DNA of 64,000 bases from Liolophura sinensis (GCF_032854445.1 NW_027018006.1:1-64000), one strand, 5' to 3'. Positions 39,001 through 53,720 are shown, numbered from the stretch's first letter. Notes: generated from the sequence alone by a model not told the origin. Program-made: numbers and translations.

Positions 39001-42000
39001 AATTGTACTTTTTACAGCGGATTGTATCAAGTACCTTGTGTTTTTTTTATATACAAATGGTGTGGTTTTTCTACATGTAGATAAAGACATTGAGTTTGTC
39101 TTCGACTTAGAAGTAAGACATTTGTTGGGTGAGTTAAATGGGCTTGACCCAAAGATTTGACGTCGTCTGGGCTACCGAAGGGCACATAACTTATAATGAA
39201 AAGTTGAATATAGTAATGACCAGTCGCGATTGTACATAGTTAATGTAGCCGATTTCAATTAGCAAAACGACCAGGCAAAAATCCAAAAGTGGAAAAACTG
39301 TTCCAATGCTGCTGGTAAGAGGCTAATCCGACGTATTTTGTGACGAGAAATCGAATGGTGCAAACCGCGTTGCTCTCCGACCAATCCTTTTGGCTGTAGC
39401 CACAAATGAATAATCAATGATGTCAAGATCACGTGCCCAGCAACGGCTCTTACTCCATGGAAACCAAGGAAATTTGCAATTTTTCAACAGCTGGAGATGC
39501 CTGGCCCAATTGCGCATCCTTTGGCACCTTATTGATGTGGGTCAGTGTTTAATTGTACTTTTTACAGCGGGTTGTATCAAGTAAATTGTGTTTTTTTTAT
39601 ATACAAATGGTGTGGTTTTTCTACATGTAGATAAAGACATTGAGTTTGTCTTCGACTTAGAAGTAAGACATTTGCTGGGTGAGTTAAATGGGCTTGGCCC
39701 AAAGATTTGACGTCGTCTGGGCTACCGAAGGGCACATAACTTATAATGAAATGTTGAATATAGTAATGACCAGTCGCGATTGTACATAGTTAATGTAGCC
39801 GATTTCAATTCGCAAAAAGACCAGGCAAAAATCCAAAAGTGGAAAAACTGTTCCAATGCTGCTGGTAAGAGGCTAATCCGACGTATTTTGTGACGAGAAA
39901 TCGAATGGTGCAAACCGCGTTGCTCTCCGACCAATCCTTTTGGCTGTAGCCACAAATGAATAATCAATGATGTCAAGATTACGTGCCCAGCAACGGCTCT
40001 TACTCCATGGAAACCAAGGAAATTTGCAATTTTTCAACAGCTGGAGATGCCTGGCCCAATTGCGCATCCTTTGGCACCTTATTGATGTGGGTCAGTGTTT
40101 AATTGTACTTTTTACAGCGGGTTGTATCAAGTAAATTGTGTTTTTTTTATATACAAATGGTGTGGTTTTTCTACATGTAGATAAAGACATTGAGTTTGTC
40201 TTCGACTTAGAAGTAAGACATTTGCTGGGTGAGTTAAATGGGCTTGGCCCAAAGATTTGACGTCGTCTGGGCTACCGAAGGGCACATAACTTATAATGAA
40301 ATGTTGAATATAGTAATGACCAGTCGCGATTGTACATAGTTAATGTAGCCGATTTCAATTAGCAAAATGACCAGGCAAAAATCCAAAAGTGGAAAAACTG
40401 TTCCAATGCTGCTGGTAAGAGGCTAATCCGACGTATTTTGTGACGAGAAATCGAATGGTGCAAACCGCGTTGCTCTCCGACCAATACTTTTGGCTGTAGC
40501 CACAAATGAATAATCAATGATGTCAAGATCACGTGCCCAGCAACGGCTCTTACTCCATGGAAACCAAGGAAATTTGCAATTTTTCAACAGCTGGAGATGC
40601 CTGGCCCAATTGCGCATCCTTTGGCACCTTATTGATGTGGGTCAGTGTTCAATTGTACTTTTTACAGCGGGTTGTATCAAGTACCTTGTGTTTTTTTTAC
40701 ATACAAATGGTGTGGTTTTTCTACATGTAGATAAAGACATTGAGTTTGTCTTCGACTTAGAAGTAAGACATTTGCTGGGTGAGTTAAATGGGCTTGGCCC
40801 AAAGATTTGACGTCGTCTGGGCTACCGAAGGGCACATAACTTATAATGAAATGTTGAATATAGTAATGACCAGTCGCGATTGTACATAGTTAATGTAGCC
40901 GATTTCAATTAGCAAAATGACCAGGCAAAAATCCAAAAGTGGAAAATCTGTTCCAATGCTGCTGGTAAGAGGCTAATCCGACGTATTTTGTGACGAGAAA
41001 TCGAATGGTGCAAACCGCGTTGCTCTCCGACCAATACTTTTGGCTGTAGCCACAAATGAATAATCAATGATGTCAAGATCACGTGCCCAGCAACGGCTCT
41101 TACTCCATGGAAACCAAGGAAATTTGCAATTTTTCAACAGCTGGAGATGCCTGGCCCAATTGCGCATCCTTTGGCACCTTATTGATGTGGGTCAGTGTTC
41201 AATTGTACTTTTTACAGCGGATTGTATCAAGTACCTTGTGTTTTTTTTATATACAAATGGTGTGGTTTTTCTACATGTAGATAAAGACATTGAGTTTGTC
41301 TTCGACTTAGAAGTAAGACATTTGTTGGGTGAGTTAAATGGGCTTGACCCAAAGATTTGACGTCGTCTGGGCTACCGAAGGGCACATAACTTATAATGAA
41401 AAGTTGAATATAGTAATGACCAGTCGCGATTGTACATAGTTAATGTAGCCGATTTCAATTAGCAAAACGACCAGGCAAAAATCCAAAAGTGGAAAAACTG
41501 TTCCAATGCTGCTGGTAAGAGGCTAATCCGACGTATTTTGTGACGAGAAATCGAATGGTGCAAACCGCGTTGCTCTCCGACCAATCCTTTTGGCTGTAGC
41601 CACAAATGAATAATCAATGATGTCAAGATCACGTGCCCAGCAACGGCTCTTACTCCATGGAAACCAAGGAAATTTGCAATTTTTCAACAGCTGGAGATGC
41701 CTGGCCCAATTGCGCATCCTTTGGCACCTTATTGATGTGGGTCAGTGTTCAATTGTACTTTTTACAGCGGATTGTATCAAGTACCTTTTGTTTTTTTTAC
41801 ATACAAATGGTGTGGTTTTTCTACATGTAGATAAAGACATTGAGTTTGTCTTCGACTTAGAAGTAAGACATTTGTTGGGTGAGTTAAATGGGCTTGGCCC
41901 AAAGATTTGACGTCGTCTGGGCTACCGAAGGGCACATAACTTATAATGAAAAGTTCAATATAGTAATGACCAGTCGCGATTGTACATAGTTAATGCAGCC

Positions 42001-43816
42001 GATTTCAATTAGCAAAAAGACCAGGCAAAAATCCAAAAGTGGAAAAACTGTTCCAATGCTGCTGGTAAGAGGCTAATCCGACGTATTTTGTGACGAGAAA
42101 TCGAATGGTGCAAACCGCGTTGCTCTCCGACCAATACTTTTGGCTGTAGCCACAAATGAATAATCAATGATGTCAAGATCACGTGCCCAGCAACGGCTCT
42201 TACTCCATGGAAACCAAGGAAATTTGCAATTTTTCAACAGCTGGAGATGCCTGGCCCAATTGCGCATCCTTTGGCACCTTATTGATGTGGGTCAGTGTTC
42301 AATTGTACTTTTTACAGCGGATTGTATCAAGTACCTTGTGTTTTTTTTATATACAAATGGTGTGGTTTTTCTACATGTAGATAAAGACATTGAGTTTGTC
42401 TTCGACTTAGAAGTAAGACATTTGTTGGGTGAGTTAAATGGGCTTGACCCAAAGATTTGACGTCGTCTGGGCTACCGAAGGGCACATAACTTATAATGAA
42501 AAGTTGAATATAGTAATGACCAGTCGCGATTGTACATAGTTAATGTAGCCGATTTCAATTCGCAAAAAGACCAGGCAAAAATCCAAAAGTGGAAAAACTG
42601 TTCCAATGCTGCTGGTAAAAGGCTAATCCGACGTATTTTGTGACGAGAAATCGAATGGTGCAAACCGCGTTGCTCTCCGACCAATACTTTTGGCTGTAGC
42701 CACAAATGAATAATCAATGATGTCAAGATCACGTGCCCAGCAACGGCTCTTACTCCATGGAAACCAAGGAAATTTGCAATTTTTCAACAGCTGGAGATGC
42801 CTGGCCCAATTGCGCATCCTTTGGCACCTTATTGATGTGGGTCAGTGTTGAATTGTACTTTTTACAGCGGATTGTATCAAGTACCTTGTGTTTTTTTTAT
42901 ATACAAATGGTGTGGTTTTTCTACATGTAGATAAAGACATTGAATTTGTCTTCGACTTAGAAGTAAGACATTTGCTGGGTGAGTTAAATGGGCTTGACCC
43001 AAAGATTTGACGTCGTCTGGGCTACCGAAGGGCACATAACTTATAATGAAAAGTTGAATATAGTAATGACCAGTCGCGATTGTACATAGTTAATGTAGCC
43101 GATTTCAATTCGCAAAAAGACCAGGCAAAAATCCAAAAGTGGAAAAACTGTTCCAATGCTGCTGGTAAAAGGCTAATCCGACGTATTTTGTGACGAGAAA
43201 TCGAATGGTGCAAACCGCGTTGCTCTCCGACCAATACTTTTGGCTGTAGCCACAAATGAATAATCAATGATGTCAAGATCACGTGCCCAGCAACGGCTCT
43301 TACTCCATGGAAACCAAGGAAATTTGCAATTTTTCAACAGCTGGAGATGCCTGGCCCAATTGCGCATCCTTTGGCACCTTATTGATGTGGGTCAGTGTTC
43401 AATTGTACTTTTTACAGCGGATTGTATCAAGTACCTTGTGTTTTTTTTATATACAAATGGTGTGGTTTTTCTACATGTAGATAAAGACATTGAGTTTGTC
43501 TTCGACTTAGAAGTAAGACATTTGTTGGGTGAGTTAAATGGGCTTGACCCAAAGATTTGACGTCGTCTGGGCTACCGAAGGGCACATAACTTATAATGAA
43601 AAGTTGAATATAGTAATGACCAGTCGCGATTGTACATAGTTAATGTAGCCGATTTCAATTAGCAAAACGACCAGGCAAAAATCCAAAAGTGGAAAAACTG
43701 TTCCAATGCTGCTGGTAAGAGGCTAATCCGACGTATTTTGTGACGAGAAATCGAATGGTGCAAACCGCGTTGCTCTCCGACCAATCCTTTTGGCTGTAGC
43801 CACAAATCAATAATCA
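30068..43816. repeat. Irregular mosaic domain marked by CTTGACCC copies
   Basis: It starts with an a-like copy (30068) and a b-headed copy (30617). Twenty-three further monomers follow from 31167 to 43267. Eleven of the copies in this domain carry A instead of G at offset 281 (CTTGACCC), a change absent left of 30.6 kb. Other domain marks are AAAACGACC, CCAATCCTTTT at offset 520, GAATTTG at offset 228 and AAGGACC at 34079 and 36279. Monomer types recur but without a stable five-copy order. A typical c-d-e trio sits at 37217, 37767 and 38317. Confidence 0.8.
39417..40516. repeat. Adjacent monomers sharing private AGTAAATTGTG
   Basis: Both copies read GTAAATTGTG where the array otherwise reads GTACCTTGTG (near 39581 and 40131). 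The change occurs nowhere else in the window, so one monomer probably duplicated recently. Their tails differ (TTCGCAAAAAGACC against TTAGCAAAATGACC), so the shared tract is shorter than a full monomer or was later converted. Confidence 0.75.
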
Positions 43817-46800
43817 ATGATGTCAAGATCACGTGCCCAGCAACGGCTCTTACTCCATGGAAACCAAGGAAATTTGCAATTTTTCAACAGCTGGAGATGC
43901 CTGGCCCAATTGCGCATCCTTTGGCACCTTATTGATGTGGGTCAGTGTTCAATTGTACTTTTTACAGCGGATTGTATCAAGTACCTTTTGTTTCTTTTAC
44001 ATACAAATGGTGTGGATTTTCTACATGTAGATAAAGACATTGAGTTTGTCTTCGACTTAGAAGTAAGACATTTGCTGGGTGAGTTAAATGGGCTTGGCCC
44101 AAAGATTTGACGTCGTCTGGGCTACCGAAGGGCACATAACTTATAATGAAATGTTGAATATAGTAATGACCAGTCGCGATTGTACATAGTTAATGTAGCC
44201 GATTTCAATTAGCAAAATGACCAGGCAAAAATCCAAAAGTGGAAAAACTGTTCCAATGCTGCTGGTAAGAGGCTAATCCGACGTATTTTGTGACGAGAAA
44301 TCGAATGGTGCAAACCGCGTTGCTCTCCGACCAATACTTTTGGCTGTAGCCACAAATGAATAATCAATGATGTCAAGATCACGTGCCCAGCAACGGCTCT
44401 TACTCCATGGAAACCAAGGAAATTTGCAATTTTTCAACAGCTGGAGATGCCTGGCCCAATTGCGCATCCTTTGGCACCTTATTGATGTGGGTCAGTGTTC
44501 AATTGTACTTTTTACAGCGGATTGTATCAAGTACCTTTTGTTTTTTTTACATACAAATGGTGTGGTTTTTCTACATGTAGATAAAGACATTGAGTTTGTC
44601 TTCGACTTAGAAGTAAGACATTTGTTGGGTGAGTTAAATGGGCTTGGCCCAAAGATTTGACGTCGTCTGGGCTACCGAAGGGCACATAACTTATAATGAA
44701 AAGTTCAATATAGTAACGACCAGTCGCGATTGTACATAGTTAATGCAGCCGATTTCAATTAGCAAAAAGACCAGGCAAAAATCCAAAAGTGGAAAAACTG
44801 TTCCAATGCTGCTGGTAAGAGGCTAATCCGACGTATTTTGTGACGAGAAATCGAATGGTGCAAACCGCGTTGCTCTCCGACCAATACTTTTGGCTGTAGC
44901 CACGAGTGAATAATCAATGATGTCAAGATCACGTGCCCAGCAACGGCTCTTACTCCATGGAAACCAAGGAAATTTGCAATTTTTCAACAGCTGGAGATGC
45001 CTGGCCCAATTGCGCATCCTTTGGCACCTTATTGATGTGGGTCAGTGTTCAATTGTACTTTTTACAGCGGATTGTATCAAGTACCTTTTGTTTTTTTTAT
45101 ATACAAATGGTGTGGTTTTTCTACATGTAGATAAAGACATTGAGTTTGTCTTCGACTTAGAAGTAAGACATTTGCTGGGTGAGTTAAATGGGCTTGGCCC
45201 AAAGATTTGACGTCGTCTGGGCTACCGAAGGGCACATAACTTATAATGAAAAGTTGAATATAGTAATGACCAGTCGCGATTGTACATAGTTAATGTAGCC
45301 AATTTCAATTCGCAAAAAGACCAGGCAAAAATCCAAAAGTAGAAAAACTGTTCCAATGCTGCTGGTAAGAGGCTAATCCGACGTATTTTGTGACGAGAAA
45401 TCGAATGGTGCAAACCGCGTTGCTCTCCGACCAATACTTTTGGCTGTAGCCACAAATGAATAATCAATGATGTCAAGATCACGTGCCCAGCAACGGCTCT
45501 TACTCCATGGAAACCAAGGAAATTTGCAATTTTTCAACAGCTGGAGATGCCTGGCCCAATTGCGCATCCTTTGGCACCTTATTGATGTGGGTCAGTGTTC
45601 AATTGTACTTTTTACAGCGGATTGTATCAAGTACCTTTTGTTTTTTTTACATACAAATGGTGTGGTTTTTCTACATGTAGATAAAGACATTGAGTTTGTC
45701 TTCGACTTAGAAGTAAGACATTTGTTGGGTGAGTTAAATGGGCTTGGCCCAAAGATTTGACGTCGTCTGGGCTACCGAAGGGCACATAACTTATAATGAA
45801 AAGTTGAATATAGTAACGACCAGTCGCGATTGTACATAGTTAATGCAGCCGATTTCAATTAGCAAAAAGACCAGGCAAAAATCCAAAAGTGGAAAAACTG
45901 TTCCAATGCTGCTGGTAAGAGGCTAATCCGACGTATTTTGTGACGAGAAATCGAATGGTGCAAACCGCGTTGCTCTCCGACCAATACTTTTGGCTGTAGC
46001 CACAAGTGAATAATCAATGATGTCAAGATCACGTGCCCAGCAACGGCTCTTACTCCATGGAAACCAAGGAAATTTGCAATTTTTCAACAGCTGGAGATGC
46101 CTGGCCCAATTGCGCATCCTTTGGCACCTTATTGATGTGGGTCAGTGTTCAATTGTACTTTTTACAGCGGATTGTATCAAGTACCTTTTGTTTTTTTTAC
46201 ATACAAATGGTGTGGTTTTTCTACATGTAGATAAAGACATTGAGTTTGTCTTCGACTTAGAAGTAAGACATTTGTTGGGTGAGTTAAATGGGCTTGGCCC
46301 AAAGATTTGACGTCGTCTGGGCTACCGAAGGGCACATAACTTATAATGAAAAGTTCAATATAGTAATGACCAGTCGCGATTGTACATAGTTAATGCAGCC
46401 GATTTCAATTAGCAAAAAGACCAGGGAAAAATCCAAAAGTGGAAAAACTGTTCCAATGCTGCTGGTAAGAGGCTAATCCGACGTATTTTGTGACGAGAAA
46501 TCGAATGGTGCAAACCGCGTTGCTCTCCGACCAATACTTTTGGCTGTAGCCACAAGTGAATAATCAATGATGTCAAGATCACGTGCCCAGCAACGGCTCT
46601 TACTCCATGGAAACCAAGGAAATTTGCAATTTTTCAACAGCTGGAGATGCCTGGCCCAATTGCGCATCCTTTGGCACCTTATTGATGTGGGTCAGTGTTC
46701 AATTGTACTTTTTACAGCGGATTGTATCAAGTACCTTTTGTTTTTTTTATATACAAATGGTGTGGTTTTTCTACATGTAGATAAAGACATTGAGTTTGTC

Positions 46801-47116
46801 TTCGACTTAGAAGTAAGACATTTGTTGGGTGAGTTAAATGGGCTTGGCCCAAAGATTTGACGTCGTCTGGGCTACCGAAGGGCACATAACTTATAATGAA
46901 AAGTTGAATATAGTAATGACCAGTCGCGATTGTACATAGTTAATGTAGCCGATTTCAATTCGCAAAAAGACCAGGCAAAAATCCAAAAGTAGAAAAACTG
47001 TTCCAATGCTGCTGGTAAGAGGCTAATCCGACGTATTTTGTGACGAGAAATCGAATGGTGCAAACCGCGTTGCTCTCCGACCAATACTTTTGGCTGTAGC
47101 CACAAATGAATAATCA
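40517..47116. repeat. Segmental duplication, copy 1
   Basis: This segment shares a run of rare variants, in the same order, with 50967-57021. They are GGAAAATCTG (40941), GGTAAAAGGC in two consecutive monomers (about 42614 and 43164), ACAAATCAATAA (about 43803), TTTCTTTTAC (about 43991), GCCAATTTC (about 45299), then P2 with CAGGGAAA and a Q with TTGTTGGG. This copy contains twelve monomers. Its monomer at 41617 has no counterpart in copy 2. Confidence 0.85.
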
Positions 47117-50100
47117 ATGATGTCAAGATCACGTGCCCAGCAACGGCTCTTACTCCATGGAAACCAAGGAAATTTGCAATTTTTCAACAGCTGGAGATGC
47201 CTGGCCCAATTGCGCATCCTTTGGCACCTTATTGATGTGGGTCAGTGTTCAATTGTACTTTTTACAGCGGATTGTATCAAGTACCTTTTGTTTTTTTTAC
47301 ATACAAATGGTGTGGTTTTTCTACATGTAGATAAAGACATTGAGTTTGTCTTCGACTTAGAAGTAAGACATTTGTTGGGTGAGTTAAATGGGCTTGGCCC
47401 AAAGATTTGACGTCGTCTGGGCTACCGAAGGGCACATAACTTATAATGAAAAGTTCAATATAGTAATGACCAGTCGCGATTGTACATAGTTAATGCAGCC
47501 GATTTCAATTAGCAAAAAGACCAGGGAAAAATCCAAAAGTGGAAAAACTGTTCCAATGCTGCTGGTAAGAGGCTAATCCGACGTATTTTGTGACGAGAAA
47601 TCGAATGGTGCAAACCGCGTTGCTCTCCAACCAATACTTTTGGCTGTAGCCACAAGTGAATAATCAATGATGTCAAGATCACGTGCCCAGCAACGGCTCT
47701 TACTCCATGGAAACCAAGGAAATTTGCAATTTTTCAACAGCTGGAGATGCCTGGCCCAATTGCGCATCCTTTGGCACCTTATTGATGTGGGTCAGTGTTC
47801 AATTGTACTTTTTACAGCGGATTGTATCAAGTACCTTTTGTTTTTTTTATATACAAATGGTGTGGTTTTTCTACATGTAGATAAAGACATTGAGTTTGTC
47901 TTCGACTTAGAAGTAAGACATTTGCTGGGTGAGTTAAATGGGCTTGGCCCAAAGATTTGACGTCGTCTGGGCTACCGAAGGGCACATAACTTATAATGAA
48001 AAGTTGAATATAGTAATGACCAGTCGCGATTGTACATAGTTAATGTAGCCGATTTCAATTCGCAAAAAGACCAGGCAAAAATCCAAAAGTAGAAAAACTG
48101 TTCCAATGCTGCTGGTAAGAGGCTAATCCGACGTATTTTGTGACGAGAAATCGAATGGTGCAAACCGCGTTGCTCTCCGACCAATACTTTTGGCTGTAGC
48201 CACAAATGAATAATCAATGCTGTCAAGATCACGTGCCCAGCAACGGCTCTTACTCCATGGAAACCAAGGAAATTTGCAATTTTTCAACAGCTGGAGATGC
48301 CTGGCCCAATTGCGCATCCTTTGGCACCTTATTGATGTGGGTCAGTGTTCAATTGTACTTTTTACAGCGGATTGTATCAAGTACCTTTTGTTTTTTTTAT
48401 ATACAAATGGTGTGGTTTTTCTACATGTAGATAAAGACATTGAGTTTGTCTTCGACTTAGAAGTAAGACATTTGCTGGGTGAGTTAAATGGGCTTGGCCC
48501 AAAGATTTGACGTCGTCTGGGCTACCGAAGGGCACATAACTTATAATGAAATGTTGAATATAGTAATGACCAGTCGCGATTGTACATAGTTAATGTAGCC
48601 GATTTCAATTAGCAAAATGACCAGGCAAAAATCCAAAAGTGGAAAAACTGTTCCAATGCTGCTGGTAAGAGGCTAATCCGACGTATTTTGTGACGAGAAA
48701 TCGAATGGTGCAAACCGCGTTGCTCTCCGACCAATACTTTTGGCTGTAGCCACAAATGAATAATCAATGATGTGAAGATCACGTGTCCAGCAACGGCTCT
48801 TACTCCATGGAAACCAAGGAAATTTGCAATTTTTCAACAGCAGGAGATGCCTGGCCCAATTGCGCATCCTTTGGCACCTTATTGATGTGGGTCAGTGTTC
48901 AATTGTACTTTTTACAGCGGATTGTATCAAGTACCTTTTGTTTTTTTTACATACAAATGGTGTGGTTTTTCTACATGTAGATAAAGACATTGAGTTTGTC
49001 TTTGACTTAGAAGTAAGACATTTGTTGGGTGAGTTAAATGGGCTTGGCCCAAAGATTTGACGTCGTCTGGGCTACCGAAGGGCACATAACTTATAATGAA
49101 AAGTTCAATATAGTAACGACCAGTCGCGATTGTACATAGTTAATGCAGCCGATTTCAATTAGCAAAAAGACCAGGCAAAAATCCAAAAGTGGAAAAACTG
49201 TTCCAATGCTGCTGGTAAGAGGCTAATCCGACGTATTTTGTGACGAGAAATCGAATGGTGCAAACCGCGTTGCTCTCCGACCAATACTTTTGGCTGTAGC
49301 CACAAGTGAATAATCAATGATGTCAAGATCACGTGCCCAGCAACGGCTCTTACTCCATGGAAACCAAGGAAATTTGCAATTTTTCAACAGCTGGAGATGC
49401 CTGGCCCAATTGCGCATCCTTTGGCACCTTATTGATGTGGGTCAGTGTTCAATTGTACTTTTTACAGCGGATTGTATCAAGTACCTTTTGTTTTTTTTAT
49501 ATACAAATGGTGTGGTTTTTCTACATGTAGATAAAGACATTGAGTTTGTCTTCGACTTAGAAGTAAGACATTTGCTGGGTGAGTTAAATGGGCTTGGCCC
49601 AAAGATTTGACGTCGTCTGGGCTACCGAAGGGCACATAACTTATAATGAAAAGTTGAATATAGTAATGACCAGTCGCGATTGTACATAGTTAATGTAGCC
49701 GATTTCAATTCGCAAAAAGACCAGGCAAAAATCCAAAAGTAGAAAAACTGTTCCAATGCTGCTGGTAAGAGGCTAATCCGACGTATTTTGTGACGAGAAA
49801 TCGAATGGTGCAAACCGCGTTGCTCTCCGACCAATACTTTTGGCTGTAGCCACAAATGAATAATCAATGATGTCAAGATCACGTGCCCAGCAACGGCTCT
49901 TACTCCATGGAAACCAAGGAAATTTGCAATTTTTCAACAGCTGGAGATGCCTGGCCCAATTGCGCATCCTTTGGCACCTTATTGATGTGGGTCAGTGTTC
50001 AATTGTACTTTTTACAGCGGATTGTATCAAGTACCTTTTGTTTTTTTTACATACAAATGGTGTGGTTTTTCTACATGTAGATAAAGACATTGAGTTTGTC

Positions 50101-50416
50101 TTCGACTTAGAAGTAAGACATTTGTTGGGTGAGTTAAATGGGCTTGGCCCAAGGATTTGACGTCGTCTGGGCTACCGAAGGGCACATAACTTATAATGAA
50201 AAGTTGAATATAGTAATGACCAGTCGCGATTGTACATAGTTAATGCAGCCGATTTTAATTAGCAAAAAGATCAGGCAAAAATCCAAAAGTGGAAAAACTG
50301 TTCCAATGCTGCTGGTAAGAGGCTAATCCCACGTATTTTGTGACGAGAAATCGAATGGTGCAAACCGCGTTGCTCTCCGACCAATACTTTTGGCTGTAGC
50401 CACAAATGAATAATCA
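43817..50416. repeat. P/Q monomer domain, first occurrence
   Basis: After a copy with TTTCTTTTAC (43817), monomers alternate between two types. Type P has TACATAC, TTGTTGGG, GCAGCC, TTAGCAAAAAGACC and ACAAGTGAAT. Type Q has TATATAC, usually TTGCTGGG, TTCGCAAAAAGACC, AAGTAGAA and ACAAATGAAT. P copies also vary at GTTCAATA, TAACGACC and CAGGGAAA. The order from 44367 is P Q P P Q P Q, then an aberrant copy at 48217 starting ATGCTGTC, then P, Q and a P/c-like copy at 49867. Confidence 0.85.
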
Positions 50417-53400
50417 ATGATGTCAAGATCACGTGCCCAGCAACGGCTCTTACTCCATGGAAACCAAGGAAATTTGCAATTTTTCAACAGCTGGAGATGC
50501 CTGGCCCAATTGCGCATCCTTTGGCACCTTATTGATGTGGGTCAGTGTTTAATTGTACTTTTTACAGCGGGTTGTATCAAGTACCTTGTGTTTTTTTTAT
50601 ATACAAATGGTGTGGTTTTTCTACATGTAGATAAAGACATTGAGTTTGTCTTCGACTTAGAAGTAAGACATTTGCTGGGTGAGTTAAATGGGCTTGGCCC
50701 AAAGATTTGACGTCGTCTGGGCTACCGAAGGGCACATAACTTATAATGAAATGTTGAATATAGTAATGACCAGTCGCGATTGTACATAGTTAATGTAGCC
50801 GATTTCAATTAGCAAAATGACCAGGCAAAAATCCAAAAGTGGAAAAACTGTTCCAATGCTGCTGGTAAGAGGCTAATCCGACGTATTTTGTGACGAGAAA
50901 TCGAATGGTGCAAACCGCGTTGCTCTCCGACCAATACTTTTGGCTGTAGCCACAAATGAATAATCAATGATGTCAAGATCACGTGCCCAGCAACGGCTCT
51001 TACTCCATGGAAACCAAGGAAATTTGCAATTTTTCAACAGCTGGAGATGCCTGGCCCAATTGCGCATCCTTTGGCACCTTATTGATGTGGGTCAGTGTTC
51101 AATTGTACTTTTTACAGCGGGTTGTATCAAGTACCTTGTGTTTTTTTTACATACAAATGGTGTGGTTTTTCTACATGTAGATAAAGACATTGAGTTTGTC
51201 TTCGACTTAGAAGTAAGACATTTGTTGGGTGAGTTAAATGGGCTTGACCCAAAGATTTGACGTCGTCTGGGCTACCGAAGGGCACATAACTTATAATGAA
51301 ATGTTGAATATAGTAATGACCAGTCGCGATTGTACATAGTTAATGTAGCCGATTTCAATTAGCAAAATGACCAGGCAAAAATCCAAAAGTGGAAAATCTG
51401 TTCCAATGCTGCTGGTAAGAGGCTAATCCGACGTATTTTGTGACGAGAAATCGAATGGTGCAAACCGCGTTGCTCTCCGACCAATACTTTTGGCTGTAGC
51501 CACAAATGAATAATCAATGATGTCAAGATCACGTGCCCAGCAACGGCTCTTACTCCATGGAAACCAAGGAAATTTGCAATTTTTCAACAGCTGGAGATGC
51601 CTGGCCCAATTGCGCATCCTTTGGCACCTTATTGATGTGGGTCAGTGTTCAATTGTACTTTTTACAGCGGATTGTATCAAGTACCTTGTGTTTTTTTTAT
51701 ATACAAATGGTGTGGTTTTTCTACATGTAGATAAAGACATTGAGTTTGTCTTCGACTTAGAAGTAAGACATTTGTTGGGTGAGTTAAATGGGCTTGACCC
51801 AAAGATTTGACGTCGTCTGGGCTACCGAAGGGCACATAACTTATAATGAAATGTTGAATATAGTAATGACCAGTCGCGATTGTACATAGTTAATGTAGCC
51901 GATTTCAATTAGCAAAATGACCAGGCAAAAATCCCAAAAGTGGAAAAACTGTTCCAATGCTGCTGGTAAGAGGCTAATCCGACGTATTTTGTGACGAGAA
52001 ATCGAATGGTGCAAACCGCGTTGCTCTCCGACCAATACTTTTGGCTGTAGCCACAAATGAATAATCAATGATGTCAAGATCACGTGCCCAGCAACGGCTC
52101 TTACTCCATGGAAACCAAGGAATTTGCAATTTTTCAACAGCTGGAGATGCCTGGCCCAATTGCGCATCCTTTGGCACCTTATTGATGTGGGTCAGTGTTC
52201 AATTGTACTTTTTACAGCGGATTGTATCAAGTACCTTGTGTTTTTTTTATATACAAATGGTGTGGTTTTTCTACATGTAGATAAAGACATTGAATTTGTC
52301 TTCGACTTAGAAGTAAGACATTTGTTGGGTGAGTTAAATGGGCTTGACCCAAAGATTTGACGTCGTCTGGGCTACCGAAGGGCACATTAACTTATAATGA
52401 AAAGTTGAATATAGTAATGACCAGTCGCGATTGTACATAGTTAATGTAGCCGATTTCAATTCGCAAAAAGACCAGGCAAAAATCCAAAAGTGGAAAAACT
52501 GTTCCAATGCTGCTGGTAAAAGGCTAATCCGACGTATTTTGTGACGAGAAATCGAATGGTGCAAACCGCGTTGCTCTCCGACCAATACTTTTGGCTGTAG
52601 CCACAAATGAATAATCAATGATGTCAAGATCACGTGCCCAGCAACGGCTCTTACTCCATGGAAACCAAGGAAATTTGCAATTTTTCAACAGCTGGAGATG
52701 CCTGGCCCAATTGCGCATCCTTTGGCACCTTATTGATGTGGGTCAGTGTTCAATTGTACTTTTTACAGCGGATTGTATCAAGTACCTTGTGTTTTTTTTA
52801 TATACAAATGGTTGTGGTTTTTTCTACATGTAGATAAAGACATTGAATTTGTCTTCGACTTAGAAGTAAGACATTTGCTGGGTGAGTTAAATGGGCTTGA
52901 CCCAAAGATTTGACGTCGTCTGGGCTACCGAAGGGCACATAACTTATAATGAAAAGTTGAATATAGTAATGACCAGTCGCGATTGTACATAGTTAATGTA
53001 GCCGATTTCAATTCGCAAAAAGACCAGGCAAAAATCCAAAAGTGGAAAAACTGTTCCAATGCTGCTGGTAAAAGGCTAATCCGACGTATTTTGTGACGAG
53101 AAATCGAATGGTGCAAACCGCGTTGCTCTCCGACCAATACTTTTGGCTGTAGCCACAAATGAATAATCAATGATGTCAAGATCACGTGCCCAGCAACGGC
53201 TCTTACTCCATGGAAACCAAGGAAATTTGCAATTTTTCAACAGCTGGAGATGCCTGGCCCAATTGCGCATCCTTTGGCACCTTATTGATGTGGGTCAGTG
53301 TTCAATTGTACTTTTTACAGCGGATTGTATCAAGTACCTTGTGTTTTTTTTATATACAAATGGTGTGGTTTTTTCTACATGTAGATAAAGACATTGAGTT

Positions 53401-53720
53401 TGTCTTCGACTTAGAAGTAAGACATTTGTTGGGTGAGTTAAATGGGCTTGACCCAAAGATTTGACGTCGTCTGGGCTACCGAAGGGCACATAACTTATAA
53501 TGAAAAGTTGAATATAGTAATGACCAGTCGCGATTGTACATAGTTAATGTAGCCGATTTCAATTAGCAAAACGACCAGGCAAAAATCCAAAAGTGGAAAA
53601 ACTGTTCCAATGCTGCTGGTAAGAGGCTAATCCGACGTATTTTGTGACGAGAAATCGAATGGTGCAAACCGCGTTGCTCTCCGACCAATCCTTTTGGCTG
53701 TAGCCACAAATCAATAATCA
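50417..53720. repeat. Second CTTGACCC domain
   Basis: Monomers at 50417 (d-like), 50967 (e-like), 51517, 52068, 52618 and 53170. The last five carry CTTGACCC. The block interrupts the P/Q types and matches the region from about 40.5 kb. One-base indels begin at about 51934: an extra C there, a lost A near 52122, an extra T near 52386 and two extra bases between about 52811 and 52825. Confidence 0.85.
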
